64,000 nt of DNA from Runella sp. SP2 (GTDB lineage Bacteria; Bacteroidota; Bacteroidia; Cytophagales; Spirosomataceae). Both the position numbers and the translations under genes were made by a program. Positions within the stretch are counted from its first letter, which is position 1, and every line of letters starts with the position of its first letter. The notes under the pieces are model-generated. The model did not search any database. It worked only from the letters and a program-made list of their open reading frames with translations, and was not told the DNA's origin. The stretch lies in assembly GCF_003711225.1 (NCBI RefSeq), contig NZ_CP031030.1:2108001-2172000 (forward strand), given 5' to 3'. Shown in pieces: positions 41,727-49,856 of this stretch.

Positions 41727-43082
41727 TCAAAAAGTATCATTTGTACTTTTCCAAGTTTCTGAATCAAATCTTGTGAACTTATAATGGACTTTATTTTCAG
41801 TGTTTTTAGTGGGATAGTATTGGGGGTTTTTCTCTGCTAAACGACGGCTATAAAGCGTATAATGAGTTCGATCCTGAGGCTTGAATCCTAGTTCTTTTTC
41901 AATGCTTTCTCGAACTTTCTCCCGTTCTACGTTTCGGAGTTCATTTTTCAATTCCTCAATAATATCAACAATGCCAAACTTGAGCACCTCTACATTTGGG
42001 AATAACTCAAAAGTATCTACAACTAATTTTTTTATGTATTGGGCTGTTTTACTTATGCTATTGTTGTAGTAAAGCTGTAATTGTGCTGTCTGGTACACGA
42101 TGGGAGCAAAGAACATACGGCTTTCTCGTTTGTATTTGAGGCTTCTTTGAGTTAAGAAGTGTAGAAAGGCAGGGATTTCGGCCTCTAACTTTTCATCAAT
42201 CAGCGGGTCGTCTTTGATTCCCCTTTCGGCAAAAGTCGGCACCTTAAAAACTGCCCATCTTGGGTCGTTTCGCTCAATAAATAGGGCTTTTCCCTCTTCA
42301 TTTGAAATGAAAATAAACTTTCCGAAGAAATCAACTTCCGATTGGGCTTTGTTCTTCTCGTTGACCGTAACTTTTCCAGTTTCGGTACTGAACCTTTTAA
42401 GCATTTGAGTAATGCCCTTTTTCTCCAATGAAGTTTCATCGACAATAATTGCCAATCTTTTGACCCATACTGAATTAAAGTCGCTTTGTAGGTCATTGTT
42501 TCCTATTTTGATGGCATTATCCTGAAAAATCTTATAAACGATATTGGCAAAGGTCGATTTACCCGTGTTTTTTTCTTGTGATTCCAGTAACAGAATGGGC
42601 AACCGTTGATAGGGGTTTGTGTAGAGCAGCTGTAAGTAGTCAATGGCAAAATCAAAGTAATGTTCACCAAAAACGTGTTTTACTACTGACAAAATAGTGT
42701 CACAATTGCCCTCTTTGGGTTTGTGGGTCAGCTCCGAATATTCATTATAGAAACCGTTGATAACCTGTTTGTAGTTTGTATGGGAGGCGACCATGCAAAA
42801 GTCATCAAATTTGGAAATGTATTTGATGATTCCATGGGTATGGTCATCAATCAACGTCCCTTTGTTCAGTTTTAAATAGTCTTTGAACGGTTTTCCCTCT
42901 TTGTCTGGACGAAAGACAATTTTAAAATAATTGTCACCTACTCGAATGTAGTTTTTGGCAACTTTTTGAAGCCGTTTTCTTGTTCGCTCATCCTCTTGAG
43001 TGATGTCATTTGATGGCGTTGCTTCAGCAATGGCGCTAAACTCTTTTAGGATAAGGGCTTGACTGATTGGGTTATTCTCCAT
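41727..43082 (-). CDS. Primase-helicase type SF3/AAA+ ATPase (DUF5906-like) of the mobile element
   Basis: About 451 residues from the ATG at 43082 (MENNPISQALILKEFSAIAE). The helicase core shows Walker A SQEKNTGKSTFANIVYKIF, Walker B-like LAIIVDETSLEKKG, and TVNEKNKAQSEVDFFGKFIF followed by ISNEEGKALFIERNDPRWAV, typical of the D5/DUF5906 primase-helicase group used by plasmids and phages. The N-terminal part (KVAKNYIRVGDNYFKIV) is the usual accessory region. It lies upstream of the primase gene, separated from it by the iteron-like array. Confidence 0.85.
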   Translation of the reverse strand: MENNPISQALILKEFSAIAEATPSNDITQEDERTRKRLQKVAKNYIRVGDNYFKIVFRPDKEGKPFKDYLKLNKGTLIDDHTHGIIKYISKFDDFCMVASHTNYKQVINGFYNEYSELTHKPKEGNCDTILSVVKHVFGEHYFDFAIDYLQLLYTNPYQRLPILLLESQEKNTGKSTFANIVYKIFQDNAIKIGNNDLQSDFNSVWVKRLAIIVDETSLEKKGITQMLKRFSTETGKVTVNEKNKAQSEVDFFGKFIFISNEEGKALFIERNDPRWAVFKVPTFAERGIKDDPLIDEKLEAEIPAFLHFLTQRSLKYKRESRMFFAPIVYQTAQLQLYYNNSISKTAQYIKKLVVDTFELFPNVEVLKFGIVDIIEELKNELRNVEREKVRESIEKELGFKPQDRTHYTLYSRRLAEKNPQYYPTKNTENKVHYKFTRFDSETWKSTNDTF

Positions 43083-43141
43083 TAATTTGTTGCTGTTTGT
43101 TGTAAATAGTTGCACTTTCACAATTTGAAAGGGTCAAAAAA

Positions 43142-43170
43142 CAAGCGGTGTTCGAGCACCGCTTATTTTT
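43142..43170 (-). terminator. Terminator downstream of the small coiled-coil gene
   Basis: AAGCGGTG and CACCGCTT pair around a 6-nt loop; on the minus strand a T-rich run follows (TTGTTTTTTGACC). It lies between the coiled-coil gene and the helicase gene. Confidence 0.8.
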
Positions 43171-43186
43171 TATCCTTACCTCAAGG

Positions 43187-43396
43187 CTAGTTACTACGGT
43201 TCTTAAACCAGAGTAAATTTGTGGCCTGTTGTTGGAGTTGGTTATTTTGAGATTCAAGATCATCAATACGCTCATTTAGCCTGTAAAGCAATAGGTCTTT
43301 AATGCCAAGAATTTCGGCTTGATTTTTCAGCATTTGTTCGAGCATTAAAATATGCTCATGTAGCTCTCTTACGGAAAAACTTTTATTGGGATCCAT
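43187..43396 (-). CDS. Small coiled-coil protein of the element
   Basis: 69 residues, mostly one long amphipathic helix (LHEHILMLEQMLKNQAEILG, LYRLNERIDDLESQNNQLQQ). It lies 20 bases after the first recombinase stop on the same strand and ends at a terminator. It could be a recombination directionality factor or a regulator by position, but it has no HTH signature. No recognised family. Confidence 0.55.
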   Translation of the reverse strand: MDPNKSFSVRELHEHILMLEQMLKNQAEILGIKDLLLYRLNERIDDLESQNNQLQQQATNLLWFKNRSN

Positions 43397-43416
43397 CTTG
43401 ATGAGTGCTTTTGAGG

Positions 43417-44691
43417 TTAGAAACGGTATTCAGCGGCAATGCTTTCTTCTGTGATTTTGGCGTATCTTTTAACAAACTTGGTATTTTGATGACCAAGGAT
43501 GGCGGCAACGGTTTCTTCGCGCATACGCAGCGTATTCAACGCGAAATTGCTAAAGGTTTTGCGGCCTACTTTGGTTGTCAAACGTATCTTGATGCCACAG
43601 TGTACGGCAATGTGTTTTAGATGGTAGTTTCGTTTCGTATTGGCTTTTATGGGTAAATTGTTGATACCTCCGTATTTGTTAACGATACCTAAAGCAATGG
43701 GATGAAGTGGCATTGAATAAGCCATACCCGTTTTTCGCCTTTTGCCTTTTAGCCATATACGCCCATCGGTGGGGTGCTGAAAAAGTTCATAATTACCCTC
43801 CTTTAGGTCACAATGATGCTGAGCGGTAAAACATGAAAAAACGAAAATATCAGCTTCTTGTCTTAAAATTTCCGCTGTCTTTACATGGGTAGTGACGCTA
43901 GAAAAATCAAAGTTAACCAGTGCCTGAACTTCGTTAATTGATAGGTGGGTAGTGTCGTAGAAATTATTGTCAAAGAGTTTGTATCCCTTCAATGGATTTT
44001 TGTCAATCAGATGGGTATTTTCAGCCATTTGGAGTACACTTTTTAAAAGCTGGATATTATTGTTTGCGTAATCATTGGTGAACTTGGCTTTGTCAATGAG
44101 CCAATCAAGATACCGTTCGGCCCAGTCGTGGGTAATTTGGTCAGCGTACAGTTTTTTTAAGTGCAAACCCTTGATGTACTTATCCAAATTGCTTTTGTAT
44201 CTCCAATAGCTTTGTCGGGTACGCTCGGTGATAGGCTTTCTCTTTTGAGTAGATTTTTTGTGGTAAAACTCTCGAAAACAGTCGTGAAAGGTTGGCCGCT
44301 TGATAACGACGGGTTTGGGTTCAATTTTTACAACGCCCTGGGCTTCGAGATAGGCGTTTTTAATGGAAGCTGCGGTAATGGGACGGCCGTCTAGTCTCAG
44401 CCTCATTTCGGCTTTTTTAATCTCACTTTTGATGAAGGCCAGGCGTTGGTTAAGCAGTGCCGATTCTTCGGAGTCGTCAAGCATTTTTTGTAGCTTTTGC
44501 GCCCAATTGACGGTACGGATGTTACGCTCGACTACAAACTCGGTGGCGTATTTACCATTGACCCCAATTTTACATTGGATGGAGCTTTCAGCGCGGTTAG
44601 GGTTCACCAACTGAAAACGTATGGAAATAATCGCCGAACGTAAACTGGTACGTTCGGCGGTTACAGATGCGTTGGTTGTATCTTGATTCAT
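43417..44691 (-). CDS. Tyrosine recombinase 1 of the element
   Basis: 424 residues with an Arm-type DNA-binding N-terminus (QLVNPNRAESSIQCKIGVNG), a SAM-like core-binding domain (about 120-240) and a C-terminal catalytic domain. Active-site box II reads KVGRKTFSNFALN and the end reads ILGHQNTKFVKRYAKI with the nucleophile Tyr. The first catalytic Arg (usually in TGLRYSD) is not present: the site reads TAQHHCDL. Bacteroidota recombinases such as IntDOT also lack this Arg and use a compensating one elsewhere, so activity is not excluded. It is read with the second recombinase upstream, 19 bases apart. Confidence 0.88.
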   Translation of the reverse strand: MNQDTTNASVTAERTSLRSAIISIRFQLVNPNRAESSIQCKIGVNGKYATEFVVERNIRTVNWAQKLQKMLDDSEESALLNQRLAFIKSEIKKAEMRLRLDGRPITAASIKNAYLEAQGVVKIEPKPVVIKRPTFHDCFREFYHKKSTQKRKPITERTRQSYWRYKSNLDKYIKGLHLKKLYADQITHDWAERYLDWLIDKAKFTNDYANNNIQLLKSVLQMAENTHLIDKNPLKGYKLFDNNFYDTTHLSINEVQALVNFDFSSVTTHVKTAEILRQEADIFVFSCFTAQHHCDLKEGNYELFQHPTDGRIWLKGKRRKTGMAYSMPLHPIALGIVNKYGGINNLPIKANTKRNYHLKHIAVHCGIKIRLTTKVGRKTFSNFALNTLRMREETVAAILGHQNTKFVKRYAKITEESIAAEYRF

Positions 44692-44710
44692 GTTGCTAAG
44701 TGATAAACGA

Positions 44711-45979
44711 TTAGAGTAAACCGACTGATTTCATGTGCGCTTTAATTGTTGATGTCATCAAATGGGCGTAGTGAGATTCCGTGACTTTGATTGATTTGTG
44801 GCCAAGGATTTTGCTTACCGTGTGGAGCGGTATCCCTCTATTGAGTAAAAACGTTCCTGCCGTTCTCCGTGCGGTATGAGTGCCAATTCTTTGGGCTACC
44901 TCAATTTCAGCGATTTGGGCGGCTTCTTTGATGTATTCGTTCATCTTTTGATTAGTCATGACGGGCATTTGGTAGGAATATTTCACAAGCAATAGTTTCG
45001 TTTTTTCAACGACTGGAATTTGGGCAATACTCCCCGTTTTAGCCCGGTTGATAATTATCCATTCTGTGCCGTCCTTTTCCCTTTTTAGGTGCTTTTTAGC
45101 ATCAAAGTTCAATAAATCGACGTAGGCCATTCCCGTATAAATCTGCATCAAAAAGCAATCAACGGTCTTTTGTAAGCGTTGGCTAAAATGTTGGTATTCT
45201 TCGAGTTTTTGAATGTCGGATTCTTCCAAAAAGAAGATGGGTTTTACTTTCGAGCGAGGAAACTTTATGGACTTCAAGGGATTACTTTCTAAAGCATTAT
45301 TGACTACTGCAAAATCAAGAACTCTGGAAACCAAGGCGACGCATCGACGCGCGCGATCTAAACCCACTTTACGGACAGTTGTTAAATGCTTATGGTAGTT
45401 CATTAACCACCCAGGGTTAACGGTTGTGAGGTTAGCGGTTAACTGGTTGGTTTGAGTCAAGTAATCTTCCAAAACTTGGACTTGGGATTTTAATCCTTTG
45501 GCCGTACCCCAATCAATAGAGGATATGTGATATTCAAAGAATTTACGGGTATAGGTCAATAACCTTGCAGCTTCTGAGTCGTGAAAGCGGATGTTGGCGT
45601 ACAAGTCACGGAGCATTTGGGCGGTTGGCTTGACCCCTTTACGTATCAAATCGGTATGCAGGTTCAATAAATCGGTTTCAATCTGACGGAGAAAGGTATT
45701 TTGTGCTTCAACTTTGTCGGAGTCGCCATCAATTTTCATAAATGTTGAGTTCCATTGAGTGGCCTCAATTCTAATGCCCGTCGAAAAATCTGTGCAGGTC
45801 GTGCCGTTAACCCGAAGCCGTACGTAAATGGTTTTAATCGGATTTGATTTGTATAAAGCATAACGCAGCTTGAAGCGTATGACAAGTTTGCTCTTTTGGT
45901 GGGTCAGCAATGATTTACGCTCCCGAATCGAGTAGTGTGAATTGATAAAATCTGCTAAATTTGTGGCAGTGTTTTGCAT
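44711..45979 (-). CDS. Tyrosine recombinase 2 of the element
   Basis: 422 residues from the ATG at 45979 (MQNTATNLADFINSHYSIRE); an alternative ATG lies 9 codons upstream. Domain order is the same as in recombinase 1: Arm domain (RYALYKSNPIKTIYVRLRVN), core-binding domain, catalytic domain. The box at the first Arg reads TGMAYVDLLNF, so it too lacks that Arg; box II reads GTHTARRTAGTFLLNRG, then LGHKSIKVTESHYAHL with the nucleophile Tyr. Two tandem, divergent recombinases may form a pair acting together, as in several Bacteroidota elements. Confidence 0.9.
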   Translation of the reverse strand: MQNTATNLADFINSHYSIRERKSLLTHQKSKLVIRFKLRYALYKSNPIKTIYVRLRVNGTTCTDFSTGIRIEATQWNSTFMKIDGDSDKVEAQNTFLRQIETDLLNLHTDLIRKGVKPTAQMLRDLYANIRFHDSEAARLLTYTRKFFEYHISSIDWGTAKGLKSQVQVLEDYLTQTNQLTANLTTVNPGWLMNYHKHLTTVRKVGLDRARRCVALVSRVLDFAVVNNALESNPLKSIKFPRSKVKPIFFLEESDIQKLEEYQHFSQRLQKTVDCFLMQIYTGMAYVDLLNFDAKKHLKREKDGTEWIIINRAKTGSIAQIPVVEKTKLLLVKYSYQMPVMTNQKMNEYIKEAAQIAEIEVAQRIGTHTARRTAGTFLLNRGIPLHTVSKILGHKSIKVTESHYAHLMTSTIKAHMKSVGLL

Positions 45980-46042
45980 GTTTTTAAGTGGTTTACTGTG
46001 AAACAATTGCGCCCTTGCAGCCTCGGAACTGCTTGGGCTTTT

Positions 46043-46558
46043 TTATTGGCCTAAAACTTGGGATGTGTTATTTTCAAAAAGCCCCAACTGATTAAATGTG
46101 TCATTTTGAAGGGCTTTAAGCCGTTTTTTAATGGCAGCCATGCGTTTAAAAACATCGGCATTTTCCTGTTTGAGCCGTTCAAGTTCTTGAAGTAGGGTGT
46201 AGCCCTCTTTTTGATTGGTGAGGGCATTTTGTTGAGCGTTAGTAATTGACCAGGCTAATTGTTTGTACCCCTTTTCAGCCTCAATAAAATGGTTTCGTAC
46301 TTGCTTACCTACGGTTGTGCGTTGGAGCATGGCAATTTCTTTGGCCGTGTCAATTGTGAGTAGATAATCAATTTTGTTATGGGCTTTTCGCTCCCCAATT
46401 TTGAGGAGCGAATAATCTTGTTCTTTGGTGAATCCGTATTCAAACATACGTTTACACCAGTCAGAAAAATCGGTCTGAACTCCTAAAGCTGTGTGAAGCT
46501 CACGGGCTGATACGGTGTTAACTCCTTGGTGAAGTTGGATTTGTGGAAGCGTGTCCAT
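46043..46558 (-). CDS. AntA/AntB-type antirepressor
   Basis: 171 residues. The N-terminal 100 match the AntA domain (VNTVSARELHTALGVQTDFS, DWCKRMFEYGFTKEQDYSLL, DYLLTIDTAKEIAMLQRTTV, GKQVRNHFIEAEKGYK). The C-terminus is a coiled coil. In phages such proteins inactivate the repressor and promote induction; here it could release the nearby HTH regulator. It is on the same strand as the recombinases, 36 bases before them, so induction and excision could be linked. Confidence 0.88.
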   Translation of the reverse strand: MDTLPQIQLHQGVNTVSARELHTALGVQTDFSDWCKRMFEYGFTKEQDYSLLKIGERKAHNKIDYLLTIDTAKEIAMLQRTTVGKQVRNHFIEAEKGYKQLAWSITNAQQNALTNQKEGYTLLQELERLKQENADVFKRMAAIKKRLKALQNDTFNQLGLFENNTSQVLGQ

Positions 46559-46630
46559 AAATTTGATTTGTTTTTGAGGTTGATTTACGATTTGAAGCCC
46601 TACACCGTTGGCGCGGTAGTCGGGCTTTTT

Positions 46631-46831
46631 TTATTGAAAAAAATTGGTTACGGGAATACCAAAATACTTTGATAGCTTCCCAACTTCGGAGGCTGTTGGC
46701 TCTAACTTGCCTGAGTAGATAAGTCCCCAACGTTTGCGGTTGATGTTAGTTGCCGCATAGAAATCGGGTGTAGGCCGAAAGACGAGTTTAGAGCCTTGCT
46801 CTATTACTGCTGCTACTTTTGATTTGTCCAT
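46631..46831 (-). CDS. Small HTH (Cro/cI-like) protein
   Basis: 66 residues from the ATG at 46831 (MDKSKVAAVIEQGSKLVFRP). The C-terminal half has a helix-turn-helix pattern (TNINRKRWGLIYSGKLEPTA, SEVGKLSKYFGIPVTNFF). It is divergent from the larger HTH regulator with about 100 AT-rich bases between, the arrangement of phage cro and cI genes. The first start codon of the frame, 20 codons further up, falls in the operator region and is unlikely. Confidence 0.65.
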   Translation of the reverse strand: MDKSKVAAVIEQGSKLVFRPTPDFYAATNINRKRWGLIYSGKLEPTASEVGKLSKYFGIPVTNFFQ

Positions 46832-46934
46832 ATGATTGAAATATATTAAAATTGATATGCAAATATAAAGTAATTGATATATAATATCCAATATATAATA
46901 TCTAATTTTTTATATTGATTGCCTTATTTTGTAT
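46832..46934. promoter_or_regulatory. Divergent control region with direct-repeat operators
   Basis: ATATATAATATC occurs at 46877-46888 and 46891-46902 (12-bp direct repeat, period 14), next to several ATTGATAT phrases (about 46853, 46873, 46913). The whole region is extremely AT-rich and lies between two divergent HTH genes, so it probably contains both promoters and the shared operators. Confidence 0.55.
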
Positions 46935-47606
46935 ATGAATATATCAAAGCGTATTGCTTCAATTAGAGAAGTCAAAGGGTTTACACAAAAACAGATTGCT
47001 GACCTTTTAGATATGGAGCAATCAAATTACTCCCGATTAGAAGGTCGTGGCAGTAAACTGACTATTGAACAACTGGAAAAAATAGCTAGCGCGTTGGGTG
47101 TAAGTGTGGTTGAGCTTCTTACAGGTGAGGGTGAGAATGAAGAAATAGAAGAGCTTAAAAGAAAACTAGGCGAATATCGAGATCACATATTCAAAATAAC
47201 GATTGAAAAAGAAACAGAAAATTCGTCATTGATGTTCTGGGGGTTCTACACATTCAATGGTTATATGACACAATTCGGCTTAAAAAATAATCTTTTCACT
47301 GAGGCGCAATACTCTCAATTGATAAATGATGTGCAGGCTATTCCTCTCAATGATGATGATTTTGATACTGATTTGTTTGACATCATTCAAAAAAAAACCG
47401 ATTTACATTGTGTTACTCATTTGATGAACGAAGAACAAATTGTGTCTGCAATTGATGAGCTAGATTATGTATCAAAAGAACTTTTGCATTTGTTCTTTAA
47501 CAAGAATATGTTGTTAGATAAAAAACTTCATAAAACATATCATAAGTATTTAGCATTGGATACTTTAAAAAAAATAGCTAAACAAGTAAAAGATTCATCT
47601 AAATGA
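46935..47606 (+). CDS. XRE-family HTH repressor of the element
   Basis: 223 residues from the ATG at 46935. Residues 1-65 are a classic XRE domain (RIASIREVKGFTQKQIADLL, DMEQSNYSRLEGRGSKLTIE, LEKIASALGVSVVELLTG). The remaining helical domain is unknown (ENSSLMFWGFYTFNGYMTQF; EQIVSAIDELDYVSKELLHL). It is the only clear plus-strand gene of the element and is divergent from the small HTH gene, as expected of a maintenance repressor. It has no LexA-type peptidase domain, so antirepressor-based induction is more likely than RecA-cleavage induction. Confidence 0.82.
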   Translation: MNISKRIASIREVKGFTQKQIADLLDMEQSNYSRLEGRGSKLTIEQLEKIASALGVSVVELLTGEGENEEIEELKRKLGEYRDHIFKITIEKETENSSLMFWGFYTFNGYMTQFGLKNNLFTEAQYSQLINDVQAIPLNDDDFDTDLFDIIQKKTDLHCVTHLMNEEQIVSAIDELDYVSKELLHLFFNKNMLLDKKLHKTYHKYLALDTLKKIAKQVKDSSK

Positions 47607-47610
47607 CCCA

Positions 47611-47699
47611 TGGCCAACAACGCCAAATAGTAGGTTGTAGTGGCGAGCTCGGGCGGCATGGAATTTGTTAAAGGCTAATAATAATGGCGTTGTTGGCCA
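47611..47699. repeat. 15-bp perfect inverted repeat with 59-base loop
   Basis: TGGCCAACAACGCCA (47611-47625) is exactly complementary to TGGCGTTGTTGGCCA (47685-47699). The loop is comparatively GC-rich (GTAGTGGCGAGCTCGGGCGG). It starts 4 bases after the repressor stop and ends 3 bases before the stop of the next minus-strand gene. It lacks a T tract, so it is not an ordinary terminator. Confidence 0.7.
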
Positions 47700-47702
47700 A
47701 GG

Positions 47703-47864
47703 CTAAATTTTGCCAAGTGATTTGTTGATTAAGTATTCCTCGTACTCTTTCTGGACTTTCTTCACATCCCTTTTTTTAAAGAGTTTGGGAGACGCGTCAC
47801 CACCAAGCAACATTTCGTTTTGGGGTAGGAGCGCTTTGGTCGGGGTAAATTCTTTGCGTTTCAT
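47703..47864 (-). CDS. Small basic protein of the element
   Basis: 53 residues from the ATG at 47864: KRKEFTPTKALLPQNEMLLG, then DASPKLFKKRDVKKVQKEYE and a C-terminal NKSLGKI. Strongly basic, no membrane helix, no known family. An earlier in-frame start would add 24 residues of non-native looking sequence. It could be nucleic-acid binding; this is a guess from charge only. Confidence 0.45.
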   Translation of the reverse strand: MKRKEFTPTKALLPQNEMLLGGDASPKLFKKRDVKKVQKEYEEYLINKSLGKI

Positions 47865-48036
47865 AAGATAGTTTTGGCGTAGCTTCAGTAGCGTTATTTT
47901 GGGTGATATGGTACCGAAAATTCGAGCTGCGGGCAACGCCTTTTTTATGGAGCTGAAAAAGGCGGATTTTTAGCAAAACCCCGTTTCCAGCCGATTTAGG
48001 GGGTATTTTACGGGAACCGACGTATAGATAAACCAA

Positions 48037-48294
48037 TTATAGGTCGAGATATTGGGGCTTTGCCCATTGCTCAAATTCGTAATTCAGTACGATGATTGGA
48101 CAAAGAAACTCGTATTCGTCGTAGTTGAATGAAAGTCGTTTATCAAAGAGCCGGGCCATGACGGAGTTATCGTCACCATAATGAAAATTCTTATTAAATG
48201 CCTCACCAATCCTTTTCTTTGTTCTGATCCTTAATGACCGATACATTGAAATTAATTCATTGATAGGAACTGAATATTGTACGGCATTCTCCAT
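48037..48294 (-). CDS. Small hypothetical protein of the element
   Basis: 85 residues (VQYSVPINELISMYRSLRIR, TKKRIGEAFNKNFHYGDDNS, NYDEYEFLCPIIVLNYEFEQ). Mixed alpha/beta, soluble, no signal or membrane segment, and no recognised family. It lies between the basic small gene and the membrane-protein block on the same strand. Confidence 0.5.
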   Translation of the reverse strand: MENAVQYSVPINELISMYRSLRIRTKKRIGEAFNKNFHYGDDNSVMARLFDKRLSFNYDEYEFLCPIIVLNYEFEQWAKPQYLDL

Positions 48295-48388
48295 TGAACT
48301 ACGGGACGGCTTGCTACACGTAAAGATAGCTCAAAAAACAAAACGACCGTAGAACAGTCGTTTTGGAAAATACAACATGAATAGGATT

Positions 48389-48526
48389 TTATAAAAAGAA
48401 ATTGGTGTCCGATGGGTTTTCGTTACTCCAGGCACCACCTTTGACTTTTTTCTTTTTGAGGCTCACCCAAATTGCCAAGGCGATGGTTGACGCCAAAAAT
48501 GCACGTTTCAGACTGAATATTTTCAT
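48389..48526 (-). CDS. 45-residue single-pass membrane protein
   Basis: A short reading frame: MKIFSLKRAFLASTIALAIW, then VSLKKKKVKGGAWSNENPSD and TNFFL. It has one membrane helix (about residues 8-22) followed by a strongly basic stretch. It lies 8 bases after the lytic transglycosylase stop, on the same strand. Composition resembles small phage coat or lysis-associated proteins, but there is no homology evidence. Confidence 0.5.
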   Translation of the reverse strand: MKIFSLKRAFLASTIALAIWVSLKKKKVKGGAWSNENPSDTNFFL

Positions 48527-48534
48527 AGCGATAT

Positions 48535-49215
48535 TTAGGCTAGTGTCTCTAACATTCCGTATTTTCCAGTACCTTTCAGAATATAATTTTTCGCTTCTAT
48601 TGAAGTCGTGTTATCTATCAACTCACTTGTATTTAGTGATGGTACGCGGTAATTGATACCACGGTTGTACTTCAAAATCACTTTGTCCATTCTAACTAAA
48701 TTATCTTCAGTAAACTCGTCAATAAGCTGAGAAATGTAAATGGCGCCAATACTGATATTTATTTCGGGGCTGATAAGTTGGTTTTGAGTTATCAATAGCC
48801 CTTCGTTTGAAGAGTACCATTTTTGTTGCTTTCCATTTGCATCAAGTTTTGGAGCAATACTTCGATATTTTGAAGCGTCAATACCAAATCGAGTCAAAAT
48901 AGCATTTTCTTCTTTGGTGAGTTTGTTAGCCCTTTTTTCTCGAAAAACGGTGTCAGTTGCTGTATTGGGAGTGATTTGCAACAGTCCAGTAGCAAGGGTG
49001 TTTTTGTTGATGTAATTGGGGTCTAATTGCCCATTTTCGACTAAAATGATAGCTTGTAAAACAATTAAAGGGATATTTGAACTTTCAACCGCTTGTTCTA
49101 CAAAACGCCCAAATCGACGCATTAATTCGGCTCTTTTAGCTCTAAACTTTGGCGGTTCTGTTGCTTCATAAAATGCCAAGTCCGTATATCTACGCTTGAT
49201 TATTAGCTCTGACAT
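48535..49215 (-). CDS. Lytic transglycosylase-like (SLT) protein
   Basis: 226 residues from the ATG at 49215 (MSELIIKRRYTDLAFYEATE). The SLT fold is indicated by VLQAIILVENGQLDPNYINK (catalytic Glu candidate in LVENGQ), TLATGLLQITPNTATDTVF and a C-terminal DKVILKYNRGINYRVP. It has no signal peptide, so like phage-borne or conjugation muramidases it would need another route across the membrane. It lies next to small membrane proteins on both sides, suggesting a cell-wall-traversing module. An upstream ATG overlapping the preceding gene is less likely. Confidence 0.75.
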   Translation of the reverse strand: MSELIIKRRYTDLAFYEATEPPKFRAKRAELMRRFGRFVEQAVESSNIPLIVLQAIILVENGQLDPNYINKNTLATGLLQITPNTATDTVFREKRANKLTKEENAILTRFGIDASKYRSIAPKLDANGKQQKWYSSNEGLLITQNQLISPEINISIGAIYISQLIDEFTEDNLVRMDKVILKYNRGINYRVPSLNTSELIDNTTSIEAKNYILKGTGKYGMLETLA

Positions 49216-49222
49216 GCTAGTT

Positions 49223-49852
49223 TTATCGTTTTGGCTTATTGGATTTTTCGTTCCTTTTGATGGCAAATTGACTAATTCCCCAAGTGAATAAGGCTAAAAA
49301 AGCTATCCCACCTACAGCAATACCGCCAATCAACCAATAATTAGGTTTTGGTAGGGTTTCATCTATGACAAAATCATCATAATATGAGGATGTTGGCTTT
49401 TGTTGTGGTGTTTCGATTGTTTTGTCATTGGTGGGGATATTGATACGAGCTGTTTCGGTTGTTGTTGGCTGTTTTGTATTCGTCGTAGGATAAGAGTAGC
49501 TTGGGTTAGCAACAACTTTGTACCATTCATTATCAAGTACATACATTGACCAGGCTTCATCGTATGGGTTGATCATTTCTACATATACGATTGAGTTGTC
49601 GGGACGTAGAACCTTCATGTAATAGATGTAGTCCTCTTTCGAATCAGTCAAATTCATCTGCACAATTTGGCCTATGAGTTCATCTTTATTAAACACAACA
49701 TCAAAATCTCCATCCAATTTTGATTGATATGTTACGTAACCATTTGAGTAAACTAAGTCTCCAACTTCAGGATAGTTTGGGTTTGATTTAACTCCTTTTG
49801 GCTGAGAGGTCGGAGCAAACAATGATGGAACAAGAAAAAGGTATTCAAACAT
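49223..49852 (-). CDS. Membrane-anchored protein of the element, unknown family
   Basis: 209 residues. A short hydrophobic N-terminus (MFEYLFLVPSLFA), a beta-rich domain resembling an SH3-like or sheet fold (NYPEVGDLVYSNGYVTYQSK, DELIGQIVQMNLTDSKEDYI, YVEMINPYDEAWSMYVLDNE), a Thr/Pro/Gln-rich linker, one transmembrane helix near residues 172-195 (LIGGIAVGGIAFLALFTWGI) and a basic tail. It probably projects a domain away from the membrane. It ends 8 bases before the transglycosylase start. Function unknown. Confidence 0.6.
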   Translation of the reverse strand: MFEYLFLVPSLFAPTSQPKGVKSNPNYPEVGDLVYSNGYVTYQSKLDGDFDVVFNKDELIGQIVQMNLTDSKEDYIYYMKVLRPDNSIVYVEMINPYDEAWSMYVLDNEWYKVVANPSYSYPTTNTKQPTTTETARINIPTNDKTIETPQQKPTSSYYDDFVIDETLPKPNYWLIGGIAVGGIAFLALFTWGISQFAIKRNEKSNKPKR

Positions 49853-49856
49853 TACT

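Noticed and set aside
48402..48656. An 84-codon plus-strand frame
   Set aside because: It overlaps the 45-residue membrane gene and the transglycosylase gene on the other strand and shows no motif.
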